64,000 bases of DNA from Liriodendron chinense (taxonomy: Eukaryota > Streptophyta > Magnoliopsida > Magnoliales > Magnoliaceae), in the NCBI GenBank assembly GCA_003013855.2, contig PVNU02004155.1, positions 1-64,000 on the forward strand, given 5' to 3'. A program made the position numbers and the translations under genes. The notes beneath the pieces were generated by a model. That model did not search any database. It was not told where the DNA came from and was given only the letters and a program-made list of their open reading frames with translations. This document shows positions 43,000 through 55,180 of the stretch, one piece after another; positions within the stretch are counted from its first letter, which is position 1, and every line of letters begins with the position of its first letter.

Positions 43000-43825
43000 G
43001 GACTCCATGAAAAAGTGGTGATTGAATGTGCACCATTAAAATTTTCAGGAGGCTAAACGCAATGTAATGTTTATTTTGCATGCAAACTTGGATGAAGTGA
43101 AAAAAGAAATATCAACTTTATCCAAAACTTTTGTGGGCCATGAGAAGTTTTTAATAGAAAATCAACGACCTGGATTGCCTTTGGCAGGAACTTCATGTGA
43201 CAGGAAGTCAGGTGGAGCCCACCGTGATGTTTACGAGAAATCCACTCCATTCATACGTTTTGACGGATGATGTTATGGCATGGCCCTGAAAAGAGACAGA
43301 TCCAAAACACAAGTGGATTGCATGATAGGAAATAGTGAGGATTGAACATCCACCATTGAAATATTCACGTGCCACAGAAGTTTTCGATCAGGCTAATATT
43401 TTTGTGTTTTCCATTATCTCATAAGGAATGATCTTACGAAGGGTGCGGATGGCGTATGAACATCACCATGGATAGCAGGGAGGTTTCAACGGTAGGCATT
43501 TCCTTGCTCACATCACTTAGAGTTTTGGATCTGCCTCATTTTGTGCCCATGTCCTACCATGATCTGAAAAAATGGACCGACAGATCCGATTGCTCACAAA
43601 AATCACAGTGGGCCCACCTAGATTCCTATCATCAGAAGCTTCTGCCAATGTCTTCCGCAGCAGGCAATCCACGTCCGTTAATCACCACTGCTTTGTGGTC
43701 CACCTAAAATTTGGATATTCTTTATTTTTGTACGCGTGCCCTAAAATGAGCTAGAAAAATGGATGAATGGTGTGGATATACAATACATACATCAAGGTGG
43801 GCCATACAATTAGGCCCACCTATTC
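43000..43825. mobile_element. Hairpin MITE-family segment within copy A'
   Basis: The counterpart of 12,745-13,570, with the same order of family phrases ending CATCAAGGTGGGCCATAC. Its open frames reproduce those of copy A with a few substitutions, including ones that change the frame. This argues against coding function. Confidence 0.5.
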
Positions 43826-43859
43826 TATGCTCTGTCAATGTCCAAATAAAACTGGGATT

Positions 43860-44570
43860 GATGGATTTCCACCAGCAATTACCCTCTCCTGATAGGACAA
43901 CAAATTAAAGGTGAAGCTCACATGATGAACGGTCTAAATTAGAGATGGCACCCGTGTGACAGTAGGAATTGCACATTTCCTGGCCATTGATTAGATGGCT
44001 GGAGAGAGATTCGCAATCAAAGACCCAAATGATGGATGGTCCAAATCAGTTGTGATGCCATTTATAGTAAGATCAATATGGAGTGTCCATTCCCTAAGAA
44101 TAGATTCTACGTTAGGATCATATGATGGATGGTCTAGATCACTTGAATAGTATTCAGTATGATAAATATGGACCATCTATTTCCTAGGCATTGGTCGGAG
44201 AATTAGGTTCATCTCACCAACATGAGTTTTACGATGGGGAATCAAATGTGTGATCCACTTAATAAATAGTCTAGATAAATGATCTGACCGTTGGTATATG
44301 CACCATCCATTTCTCTAAGCATTGAATGGGTGGTTAGGATCATCCAATGGTGATTTTTTGAGAGGGATGAGCAATGAAGGGAAAGACCTACATGATGGAT
44401 GGTCTAGATCAATAATTTTAGCATTTGTATCACGGATAATATGAACCATCCATTCCTGTGACCATTTAATGAAATTGATTTTGTAATGATCGGTAAACAT
44501 AGGTGGGACCCAAATGATGGATGGTTTAGATTAATAGTTAGACCACTTGTGATTTTCAAGAAGGATAAGC
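43860..44570 (+). repeat. Degenerate ~115-bp GATGGATGGTCTAGATC array
   Basis: At least four diverged units share RTGATGGATGGTYTAGATYA, a CCATCCATTYC / GTCCATTCCC element and a GTGGGACCCAAATG or equivalent. The first part (to 44,145) is shared with copy A; the remainder is the original right flank. The array spans the duplication boundary. Confidence 0.55.
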
Positions 44571-45749
44571 ACACAAGTGTTTGGCCCACATGTTGGATGC
44601 TCCGGACTCATGATCAACCATTTTACATTTTACATGTCAATGCTACATGTGACTTCTTTTTATTTTATTTTATTTTCTTTGCCTTCTCATTATTCTTCTT
44701 CTTCTTCTTCTCTTTTTATTTTTTTTCCCTAAAATTTTATGCATGCTATTTACACCTTGCAATTGAAGCAAACTTAGCTATTAAAGTTCTCGGAATTGAA
44801 GGTAATATATACAGTCAATCATAGTCGAAGCATATTAGACCTTTCTGCTTAAAGACTTGAACTTGATTTACCAATGTTAATGCTACTTAGAGATCTAATA
44901 TTAAGAGCTCATTTCCATGATTAAATCATACTTGCATGTACGGTAGGGGCAAAAGCACATTAACTTATTGTCGGTCTAGTGGTGAAGACCTTTTCGTAAT
45001 TAATTCCCTCACACGTGATGATACTATGATAGTAGTAACTATAGGCCTGTGTTATAACCTGTGAGGCGGTCATGGCACAACATATAGTACTAAGATCCAT
45101 AGTTAATAGTTATTCTTTTACTGCTCCGCATCAATCTGAATCAATTGGGCCACCATATCTGCATCAATTGCTGCATGCATTAGACATGAGATAGTTTGGT
45201 TCTTTATCACTATGATTTGTTTTGGTTTTCCTTAATAGTTACTCTTCGAAAGCAGAAGCTAAATTTATGTACCATTGGGCTCAAGTAGAACTAATGGTTG
45301 GCTATTAATCTAATGGATATAATCAATCAGTTGAAATGATTCTTGTATGTCATTCTGTGAAATGGGGGATCGAATCGACAATCCACGTCGGTCAATTGGA
45401 CTGTCTATGACCAAGATCACTATAATTTACAATGCTCTTCGAGAAAGCAATAGATTGTTGTTAAGGGAAAAAAAATTTGACCTAATTATTCAAATTGCTA
45501 AAACCATGGATTATTAAAGGACATGGAACGGTTTTAAACGCATGTAAAGGGCATTTATATAATTTAAGAGGTCAAGCTCTGTGCTAAGCAAACTAGTTAA
45601 TTATAATCTCACTGATTGTAATTAACGTCTGTAATAGTCTATTACATTGCGCTTCTATGAATTTTGTGCTCTCATTGTTGGTCCCTAGCCTAGATAAAGG
45701 AGGGATACGTTAGGTTTGAAGCTAGCATCAAACTAGTGCGATAACCTCC
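44571..45749. other. Unassigned intergenic DNA
   Basis: A/T-rich with a TTCTTCTTCTTC run near 44,695-44,712. A 112-codon frame at 44,486-44,824 is Phe/Leu-rich low complexity. No gene or TE with clear ends. It ends at the CCTCC flank of the next Copia element. Confidence 0.35.
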
Positions 45750-46152
45750 TGTTGGTTGTGGACTTTTGGGGGCCCACTTGTGGATTGGGACCCATAGGAA
45801 GTTATGGCATCCAATTTCATCTTTTTCCTTCCGATCTTTTATCCCTCGTATGTATGTTATAAAAGGGAGAACTCTCTTCTGTATTAAACACAAGAAAAGC
45901 AATAAGTGAGATGCAAGAGAGAAAAGAGAGAAAAAGGCCTCGAGAGTTCATCTGGCTTATTCTTTGGATCTAAGCCTTAGATCTGATCCGGGGACCATCT
46001 TCACCGTAGGATCAGAGAGGTGATCAGACCCATTTGTTCCTATAGCAAATAAGCGGACGACTGGATCACACCGCACATCCTCAGCTTTGCGAATGTTCTT
46101 ATCGTATAGATCGTCGGATCCTGGAGGCCCACACTTCTGCAAAAAACTAATA
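45750..46152 (+). repeat. 5' LTR of Copia element
   Basis: Starts TGTTGGTTGTGGAC and ends AAACTAATA (CA changed to TA). A TATA-like TTATAAAAGGGAG occurs at about 45,855. About 90 bp that the 3' LTR has (GGGCAACCACTTGTG and a GAGATAAGGATTAACC block) are missing here. Confidence 0.9.
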
Positions 46153-46153
46153 G

Positions 46154-46165
46154 TGGTATCAGAGC
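46154..46165 (+). other. Primer binding site, tRNA-iMet type
   Basis: TGGTATCAGAGC, one base after the LTR end. Confidence 0.9.
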
Positions 46166-48035
46166 AGTGAGCGGCGGATCTCCAATTTAAAGAAGAAATA
46201 ATCGCAATTGACGTAAGTGGCCTTACCACGATTTAAAATTATTTTTCTTTTATTTTAAAATCTATCCGATCATCATATTTTTTTGTTTATCTCATTTTTT
46301 TCTCTCTGAGGTATGGAAATTAAAAGAAAAATGAAGATTATTAGAGATTCGATAAAGATCAAATCTAATTAATAATGTAGAAAGGGTTTTGAGATTGGAA
46401 ATAACTGGTATTTTTCAAAACCTATGTAGAGGAATGGGGATCTTTTGAAAAAGATCTCGGGACTAGTGATAAGGGTGGTATCCTGACCATGGGGCCAATT
46501 CGATGTATACTTTATATATTTACACCGTTCACTGTTCAACAGAAGACACGCTCATTAATTGAAATAAATTGAGTTGGCAAAATGGATGAACAACATAGAT
46601 ATACAAAGCATACATTTAGGTGGGCCTTTGGTCTGGGCATATAACACCCTATGTGTATGGGAGTTACACCCTGAAATATCAAAGATGGATCTGTCACCAA
46701 CTCCCTAGTGGGTCCCATCACCATCTCCTAACCAAACAGAAGAAACGCCGGCCGTTGCCGCTGCAACAGCAGCTGCTACGCTGGCAGCCACCGCCACCAC
46801 AACAGCAGCAACTGTGCCGGCCGCTGCCGCAGCAGCAGCAGTAACAACGTCCGCCGTCGCGAGTAGCCACAGCGGTAGCCATGGCCGCGCATCCCTTCTT
46901 CCCCTCATCTCTCCCTCTCTCTCATCATTCTCTTCGAGTCTCTCTCAGCAACAGCGGTAACAATGCTTCACTTGATCCAGCCATGGCCGCCGCCACCAGC
47001 GGCAGCTGCAACAATGACATCCATTGCCGCCTCCACCAGTGGCAGCAACAGGCAGAAACAACCCCTTGCTGGATAATAATTTTTTGAGGGAGGTTGTTGC
47101 AATAATGGGTTCTGTAAAACCCTAGGAGAGAGAAAAAGATGAGAATAAGAAAAGAGAAAGGGTTGTGGGCTTGTTTTGTAGGTCTGGAGATACAGGTAAT
47201 ATTATGGGCCTTATAGGCCTAACTAAAATAAATAGATATATTAAAATGAAAGCACATAATATGAATTTTATAATTATTATTTATGATGAATTAATATCAT
47301 GATAATAATCATAATATGTGGACCACTTATTTTGAAACACGACAAGCAAAATATGTAAATCCACATATCTCTTGATTATTTAATGTACATGTGCGTACAT
47401 TATTACATGTATGTATGCATGTGTATGTAATCTTTCTTGATATCCATATTATCATTATTAATCACGGGTCCATAAATGAATGGAACCGTCATCAACCATG
47501 ATGATCAACATTGATGAAAGGATCCATCATCAATGGTGACATTAATGGTGATGATAAAATCCATCATGAATGGACACGATTAATGGTAATGATTGGATTT
47601 TTCTTTCATTTAAGCATTTGTTTTTTGTGTATAATGCTAATGATAGTATTCTTTAATCTAATGATTTATATTTTTTTAGCTTTAATCTTCATATGATTAG
47701 ATTTAAGCCCTACTTTCAGTAGAATATAGAACTCTTATTCCAAGGTTGTGCATAACCTAAGTGGGAGTTTAATTCCTTCCCTAAATGATGCATAAACCCA
47801 TAATGGTGGGTTGTAGGTTATACAAATAAATAGTCGTAAAAGCATCAATTCCATTTTTTTTAGAGAAATTGATTGATCTGCACCGCCCATACAGGTATGT
47901 AGGCTTTCAGATCTCTTATAAGATGGATTGAATACTTTTATAAACTTGAAAGTTTGAATAACCAGTAGAAATGCTGGTGATAAGTGCCGATACTCTAGAT
48001 CATAGCTTAATAGTGATACATGATGCGATGTAGAG
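46166..48035 (+). other. Copia leader region with inserted repeats
   Basis: Unusually long at 1.87 kb. 46,470-46,720 is a partial hairpin MITE. 46,735-47,065 is a GC-rich CAGCAGC/GCCGCCACC trinucleotide tract, open in several frames on both strands; I do not accept any of those frames as a gene. 47,200-48,000 is A/T-rich. Confidence 0.5.
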
Positions 48036-48890
48036 ATGGCCTCTAAAGCATTGATCGCCGATCAACTCAAAGGACAACATTTCGACGGCAACAACTACGA
48101 AGACTGGTCCCGTGCCGTGCGAAGCCTTCTGGACGAGGATGACATTTCGCACACTCTGGATGGGGTTCAAGAGGAACCATATTGGCTGAAAATGAAAATC
48201 TAGGTGAACATAGGGCCGCGATGAACCGCTACAACAAATGGCGTAAACAAAATCGCTCCGCCCATAATGTATTGATTAGCACAATACATAAAGAACTCAT
48301 ACCCACGTATGAAGTGTATGAAACCACTAAGGGGATCTGGGATGCACTGGCTAATGCCTGTAAGCAGAAATCAGATGCAAAGGTTCGGGCTATGGAATTA
48401 GAGTTCCAAGAATACAGGATGCCAGTAGGTTGCCCCATCAAGGATCATATCCGTAAGATGGAGCAGATGATAAACGCCCTAAGGAATGTAGGGTGCAAAC
48501 TAACTGAAAATCAAAAGATTATAGCAATGCACCGTTCCTTACCCGAATCTTAGGCCCAAATCAAAACGATTCTGAACCATACTGATTCAATGACAACTTT
48601 CAGAAACTTTTGTGGCCATCTAGTACGAGAGGCTGAAATGAATGTTATTCAGCCAGGTTCGGCCAATGCTTTTGCAGCAGAAACCCACAAGTGAAAAGCT
48701 AACAATAAAAGGTTCAAAGCTCGCAAGAAAGCAAAGAAGAACAATCAGGAACAGAAGACCGCAACGCCTCCTCCAAATCCCAAGAAGGGGAAAGGAAAGA
48801 GGAAACCTAAAAAGACAAACATAACCTGTTTCATCTGCGAAAATTCCAGCCATTATGCCCGTCAGTGCACCCATAAAAAGACAGTAATTC
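48036..48890 (+). pseudogene. Copia gag, frameshifted
   Basis: ATG at 48,036 opens a Copia Gag N terminus (HFDGNNYEDWSRAVRSLL). The frame shifts at about 48,175-48,185 and continues to a TAG at about 48,551 (YNKWRKQNR...ALANACKQKSDAKV). The CX2CX4HX4C knuckle (CFICENSSHYARQC) is at 48,837-48,868. At least one frameshift and two stops separate these parts. Confidence 0.85.
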
Positions 48891-48954
48891 CTCTATCACT
48901 AGACACTTTGTTTGCAGGCATTTGTTTTGAGATCCTTTCCGTTGATATCCTATC

Positions 48955-51605
48955 TAACGAGTGGATTTTGGATTCAGGTGCAACATAGCACGTGACATGA
49001 GATCGTCGAGGACTCGAGAAATTTCGACCTATAACCAGAGTGAGCTACAGAGTGTACATGAGAAATAATGCTACTGAAGACGTGCTAGCGATTGGTGTTT
49101 ATCATCTCCGTACTCGCGTAGGGCACACAATAACCCTCTATGCATGATACTTTTTATGCACCGGGCAGGTGCAAGAATTTAATTTCTGTTTCTAGGTTGT
49201 TAGTTAATGATTTTGACATTTTTTTCGGGACAAGAGTTTCTTTAAGACTCAATAACCTTGTCTTTGCATGGGGAAAGTTGATTTCAGATTTATTTATTCT
49301 AGATGTAGATATTGATAATGCACCTCTTGCTTTGTCTGCTACGTCGAATAAACATGTAGTATCTGAATCTTTAAAACGGCACGCGAGGTTAGGTCACATT
49401 GGAAATGACCGTATGATAAGACTAGCAAGATCTGGTCTGTTAAATTCTTTATCCAAAGTTGATTTGCCATTTTGTGAACATTGTGTATCTGGGAAGACTT
49501 CTAAGAAACCATTCCCTAAAGCGACTAGGTCAAAGGATTTGCTAGAGATAATTCATTCGGATATCTGTGGACCCTTAAATGTACGTGCTAGAAATAGATG
49601 CCAATACTCCGTCACATTTATTGACGATTACTCGCGCTATGGATATGTGTATCTCATCTCATATAAATCTGAAGCTTTTGATTGCTTTCTCAAATTCAAA
49701 GCTTAAGTAGAAAATCAGCTTGAGAAAAAGATTAAAACTCTTAGATCTGATAGAGGTGGTAAGTATATATCTGAAACGTTTAAATCATACTGTGTAAACG
49801 TTGGCATCATCAGGCAGTACACTATGGCATATACTCCACAGCAAAATAGAGTTGCAGAGAGAAGGAACAGGACACTATTGGACATGGTCAGGTCGATGAT
49901 GGCACATGCCAATCTCTTTACCACATTCTGGGGAGACTCGCTTCTTACAATCGTCTACGTCCTAAATAGAGTACCAACTAAATTCGTTCCTAAGACCCCA
50001 TATTAGATGTGGACTGGGAAGATTCCTTCTTTAGCCGACCTGCGTCTTTGGGGATCTTTAACATATGTTTTATTGCCTGCTCAACATAGAAGTAAACTTG
50101 ATAGTAAACCTATTGAGTGCGTATTCATTAGGTACCCAATGCACTCAAAGGGATACATTCTAGTTTATGAGGATCGTGGAGGATAGACTGAGATTGAATC
50201 TCGGGACGTCACATTCGTCGAAGACAGATACCCTAGTCGAAAGAAACAAAAGGTTTCCACAAAACTTTTTGAAATTCCCTATGTATCTCAGGAGAGTGGG
50301 AGTTCTGCTTCTGAAAATGGAGATACTCCTATAGTTCATCAGGATAGTGGGAGTACATCTTAGCAGGCTCTTGAGTTACGTCGAAGTGAAAGAGGTTTGA
50401 TTCCCAGAAGTTATTTCGATATCGATGGTCAATCTTTCTCTTGTGTTGCGGTTGACGATGATGAACCTGATTCTTATCAGGATGCGTTGTTATCTCTGAA
50501 TTCGGCTGATTGGGTAACTGCCATGGACGAGGAAATTGCCTCCATGGAGAAGAACAAAGTCGGGGAACTTGTAGATTTTCCTTCCAATCGCAAAACAATT
50601 GGTAACAAGTGGGTACTTAAGAAAAAAAGAAAGGCAGATGATATAGTGGACAAGTACAAAGCACGATTAGTTGCAAAAGGTTTTACACAAAAAGAAGGTA
50701 TTGATTATGAGGAAAATTTTTCACCTGTTGCAAAATAATCCTCAATCCGCACGATCTTGTCCATTATCGCAAGTTTAGACTTAGAGTTATATCAGATGGA
50801 TGTAAAGACCGTATTCTTAAATGGTGATTTGGATGAAGAAACATACATGCAACAACTCATAAGTTATGTAAACAAAAAGTATCCAAAAAAAGTCTGCAAG
50901 TTGTTACGATCTATTTATGGGTTGAAGCAATCTTTAAGGTAGTGGTACATGAGGTTCCACTTAGCCATCACCACTTTCGGGTTCACAATGAGTGAAGAAG
51001 ATCATTGTGTATACATGAAACGGTCTGGAAGATCCTTTCTGATACTATCTCTATATGTAGACGATATCCTGTTAGCTGGTAATGACATGCAACTGTTGAT
51101 GATGTCTAAAGATTGACTTTTCTCGAACTTTGAGATGAAAGATCTTGGTGAAGCCAACTTTATTTTAGGGGTTAAAATCATCAGGAACCGTTCTAGGAGA
51201 TTCTTAGGCTTGTCACAAGCCACTTAGATATAGAAGATCTTACAGCAGTTTAGGATGGAAAATTCAAAAGCTGTTGAAACCCCTATGGATAAAGCTACCA
51301 AGTTAGATAGGAAATTGTGTATCCAGACAGAAGCTGAGAAATCAGCAATGTCCTCAATACCATATGCGAGCACAGTAGGCAACTTAATGTATGCTATGCT
51401 TTGCACCAGACCGAATATTAGTTATGCAGTTGGCATAGTCAGCCGTTATCAGAGTAACCCGGGACAGTCTCATTAGCAAGCCGTGAAACGTATATTCCTC
51501 TATCTTAGAGGAACCAAGGACCTGATGCTATGTTATGGAGGCGCGAGTCTCGAGCTCAAAAGATATTCAAATGCCGCCTGGGGTAATGACGCCAACGAGG
51601 GAAAG
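48955..51605 (+). pseudogene. Copia pol (PR-IN-RT), many stops
   Basis: Protease DSGAT is at about 48,972, with TAG replacing the Trp that usually follows. Integrase spans 49,140-50,000: HARLGHIGNDRM, HSDICGP, then RSDRGGKY and NRVAERRNRT, with DDE residues present. Reverse transcriptase spans about 50,500-51,240, with YVDDIL at about 51,053-51,070. The start of RNase H runs to 51,605. In-frame stops occur near 49,704, 50,004, 50,184, 50,361, 50,736, 50,940, 51,115, 51,225 and 51,474. Most sit where Gln or Trp is conserved, so C-to-T or G-to-A changes explain them. RNase H resumes at 54,756 after the nested insertion. Confidence 0.9.
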
Positions 51606-53133
51606 TGTCACGCCCCGAAATTCGGAACCCGAGTACAACGACCTAAAGCCCGAGTTCCAAGGTGTTAATTGAAAATTTGAGCGTAGATTCCATGAGATTC
51701 CATTCCACACATCGCATAACTAAAATAAATCTCAAATATAAAGTTTCTTTTTCACTAATATCTTATTACATTGAATTTTACAAGATAAAATAAATTAACT
51801 ACAATTGGCGTTTGAGTAACACGTGACCATTTGAATACTCTGCTCTGTCTACGTCTTTTCCTTCCTGAAAATATGCAAGAACTGTGGTGATTTTGGTGAG
51901 CTAAAGGCCCAGTGAGGTCATTTCCATCACATGTAATATTCCAGTTAATAAGAGACAGGATATGAATCATCAACGGATAGAATTGTATGAAATATACGAG
52001 GATGAGATTATGATTGATACACTTTATGATTTATTATAAACGACACATAATGATCATGATGTCATGTATGTTATAATAGGTGTGAGAGCAATAAACGTCT
52101 AGGAACTCACTGCCACTGAACATTAGGAACCTGTCGCAAATCAACCATTTTCACCTAACCGGTACAGCGAGGCGGCAAATCAACTATGCACGCCAGTGGG
52201 CAAATCAACCATGCACCACTGATCCAACCAAGCAAATCAACCATGCTCAATAAGTGAAATGACCAGAAATCGCTGCCACTGAACATTAGGAACCTGTCGT
52301 AAATCAACCATGCTCACCTAACCGGTACAGCGAGGCAGCAAATCAACCATGCACGCCAAGAGTCAAATAAACCATGCTCCTGTTCTGTCGTTGTGTATAA
52401 AAGATGTATATGAATGTCATGAATTACGGAAACATATCTTCAAGCAGTACAATGCATGTCAATCTCAATTCTAAACACACCATGGATGCGTTTACTTTAT
52501 TTAAAAAGTTTCTATCCCCAAGTTATTATCAGTAAGGAAACGTAGGGACAATATTACGTAGAATTTTGTTAATACCCCAATTACCTAAGATCGTACCTTG
52601 TTTAACATCATAAGTGCGTAACCTAATTCAAGTGTATGTTAATATCGAAATTTACGTAACGAGGAAGAAAGTTAAGAAAAGAAATTACCAAGAAATTAAA
52701 TTTTGCAAGAAGAATGTTTAGAATGTAAAACAAGATGGATACTTTACCTAGGATCCTGTCTATGTATGATAAGAAAGTGAAATCCTAACTCAAATCAGGA
52801 AAAAGGGTTGAGAAATAGACGTATACCTAAGATCCATAGCAAAGGAAGATAGAACTTGAACAAGGAGAATAACACACATATGGAAAAAAAAAAAGAAAAA
52901 AGAATCAACTAGGAATTCTGAGATGAATCACTCACCTATGGTAGGCTCTATGCTCCAATCGGGTCGGAGTCAGCTCATTGAGTCGACTCAGTTGGCAATC
53001 TTCTTTTCTTTCTTCTTTCTTTCTCCCATCCTTCTTCTTTCTTCTTTCTTCTTTCTTTCTTTCTTTCTTCTTCTCCCTTGCTAGAGAATCCTTCTAGCAA
53101 TGGGGACGACAGCAGTGGGTGGATACCCCTCTG

Positions 53134-53202
<69 letters not shown>

Positions 53203-54755
53203 AACAGCTCTCTTCTCCACTCCCTCTCTCTCTAAAAGCTTTCTCTCTCTCTTTCCCTCTCACTTGTTTCTGTTAAAGAAACGAAGCAGAGAGCCGGCTT
53301 TTTATAGCCAACTTCACACGCCCGCACGAACTGTTGGACGTTTTCGAATCCAACTTGGATTCGGATCTCGTTCCTTGCAACCTTAGTCTCCGTGGATCGT
53401 TGAAACGATAAGTGGGTTCCACACGACCCTAATGAAATAATTTTCAAGCTACCATGCAAAGCAATGGCTAGGATCTTGGCCTCTTTTGATTTGGACGGTG
53501 AATTCAAAAAGAATGGATAGACGACCGATGAGGGAGATTTTCAAGGGGATACCATGCGTGAGGGAGAGGAAAAGAATGGATGGTTTGGATGATGAATGTG
53601 GGGCCCATAGAAGGACGGTGTGGAGGTTGCAGTCGGACAGCGATCGCACGTCCTCATGTTGTTACAGCAGCGAACGAAGAAGAAGAAGCCGTGCTTCTTC
53701 ATACGCGGTCAACACAGTTGACCGGACGCGTGAATGGATGGTTTGGATGATGAATGTGGGGTCCATAAATGGACGGTGTGGGAGACGCAACCGAAACAGC
53801 GCTGCTCGCTGTTGCAGCGGACGAAGAAGAAGACAGGATTCTGTCTCTGTAATGCGCGGTCAATGCGGTTTGACTGCGTGGCCGGCCATGTGCACTGCAC
53901 ATGCGATCCCACCTTGATACATGCAAGAAATCCAATCCAACCATTAGCTAGGCCACTTAGTTTTAAGGCATGACACAAAAAATGAGGCAGATCCGAGTTT
54001 AGATGGCCCACTTATGGCCCGTTTTCTGATTAGGACATTTGTAGAGTGATCGGAGGGTTGAAATTCCATGTGTACGGTTAGATCGTGTCTTAAAACTCGT
54101 ATATAGAGTTTTGTATGAGAATAATCGCCAGAAATCATGATACTTGAAAATGGCTACATAACTTAAGTCTAACTAACGGCATTTTCGAGATTTTTGTGAG
54201 ATTTGACACTTCTACGCTATTTTAGGGTTCATGTTGAGCAACTTTAATAAAGGAACCATATGGTAACTCCCTACGGATGAGTTATTATTAATTTATCAAT
54301 ATTTCCAGTTATTTAATTTATTAAATAATTAAGTAATCTATAATTAAATTATTCTAAAATCCTAGGGTGTTACAAACACACCCGAGCAGGTTCATGGGGC
54401 TAAGAAATCACTGGTCTAAGCATATGCCTTATGACAGACACGATATACGGGTCATATTTATGGACAGACATGTGTACAGGGTGATGCACTGCGGGTTTAC
54501 ATTGATCGCGTAATTCGAAATCGGAGTGGATGGTTAAATCTTTCGGTCTAGCAACGATAGATCATTCTAACGGTCATTTTATTGATTTAGCTAAATATAC
54601 TGAGTTTTCGAAGGCCTTAAAAAATGTTAGAATGCGTATAAAAGTATATACGTGTGTGTATGCGTGTGAACAACACGGCCCATAATTTAAATCTTTTCAC
54701 GTGTGAACATGCACTCGTGTACTTACTCGTGCGCCCAAATTTTCGGGGTATTACA
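51606..54755 (+). mobile_element. Nested 3.15-kb solo LTR-like insertion
   Basis: Begins TGTCACGCCCCGAAATTCGG and ends TTTTCGGGGTATTACA. It is flanked by a perfect 5-bp TSD GAAAG (51,601-51,605 and 54,756-54,760) and splits one RNase H codon series. The ends are TG...CA with short inverted ends. No gag or pol is present, so solo LTR is the simplest reading. Internal features: a ~140-bp tandem duplication (52,107-52,365, CACTGAACATTAGGAACCTG), a (CT)n run at 53,133-53,200, and a second duplication around GATGGTTTGGATGATGAATG (53,579 and 53,736). A GGGTGTTACA at 54,365-54,374 could be an earlier LTR end, so the structure may be composite. Confidence 0.8.
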
Positions 54756-55150
54756 GAAAGTCTACTTCAGGATATGTCTTCTTGCTCGGAGGAGGAGCTA
54801 TCTCTTGTTCGAGCAAGAAACAAACATCCACAGCACTTTTATCTATGGAGGCCGAGTACATTGCATGTTGTACTGCAGTTCAGGAGTGTGTATGGGTTCG
54901 CAGATTCCTACAAGGATTGAGTGTTGTTCCAAGCATACATGAGCCTATATCATTGACGATAGACAACACCTCAGCCATTGACTTGGCAAAGGACTCCAAA
55001 CACCACCAAAAATCCAAACACATTGAGATAAAATATCATTATGTTCATGATCAAGTGAAAAAAGAAGGTTATCCTTAGCTACATTCCTACCAAGGATATG
55101 ATGGCTGATCCTATTATGAAACCTATAGCTAGAGATCTATTTCAGGTTCA
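54756..55150 (+). pseudogene. Copia RNase H, 3' part
   Basis: Continues directly from 51,605: KSTSGYVFLLGGGAISCSSK, then ALLSMEAEYIACC, then DNTSAIDLAKDSKHHQKSKHIEIKYH. A TAG near 55,077 and a frame change end the open stretch; the usual pol C terminus is legible in other frames to about 55,180. Confidence 0.85.
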
Positions 55151-55180
55151 CATCAGGCAGATGGGATTGAGGAACGCTTG

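Larger units (their letters stand above)
27645..44145 (+). repeat. Large direct duplication, copy A' (interrupted)
   Basis: The second copy of 9,922-13,890 runs 27,645-27,991 and resumes at 40,528 after the Gypsy element and its TSD. It starts TTGCGGATGG right after the CACTA end, and ends GATCACTTG, continuing into AATAGTATTCAG, which is absent from copy A. Copy A is therefore the empty site that proves the Gypsy insertion. Copy A' supplies the uninterrupted right flank that copy A lost to the CACTA junction. Confidence 0.92.

Noticed and set aside
9922..44145. Copies A and A' as the LTRs of one giant retrotransposon
   Set aside because: The copies begin TTGCGG and end CACTTG, with no TG...CA ends. 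No primer site follows copy A, and no TSD is found outside. A CACTA element with its own ends fills the space between.
46735..47087. Ala/Gln/Pro-rich open frames on both strands
   Set aside because: They come from a CAGCAGC/GCCACC trinucleotide tract in the Copia leader. All frames are open because of the repeat, with no domain or splice context.
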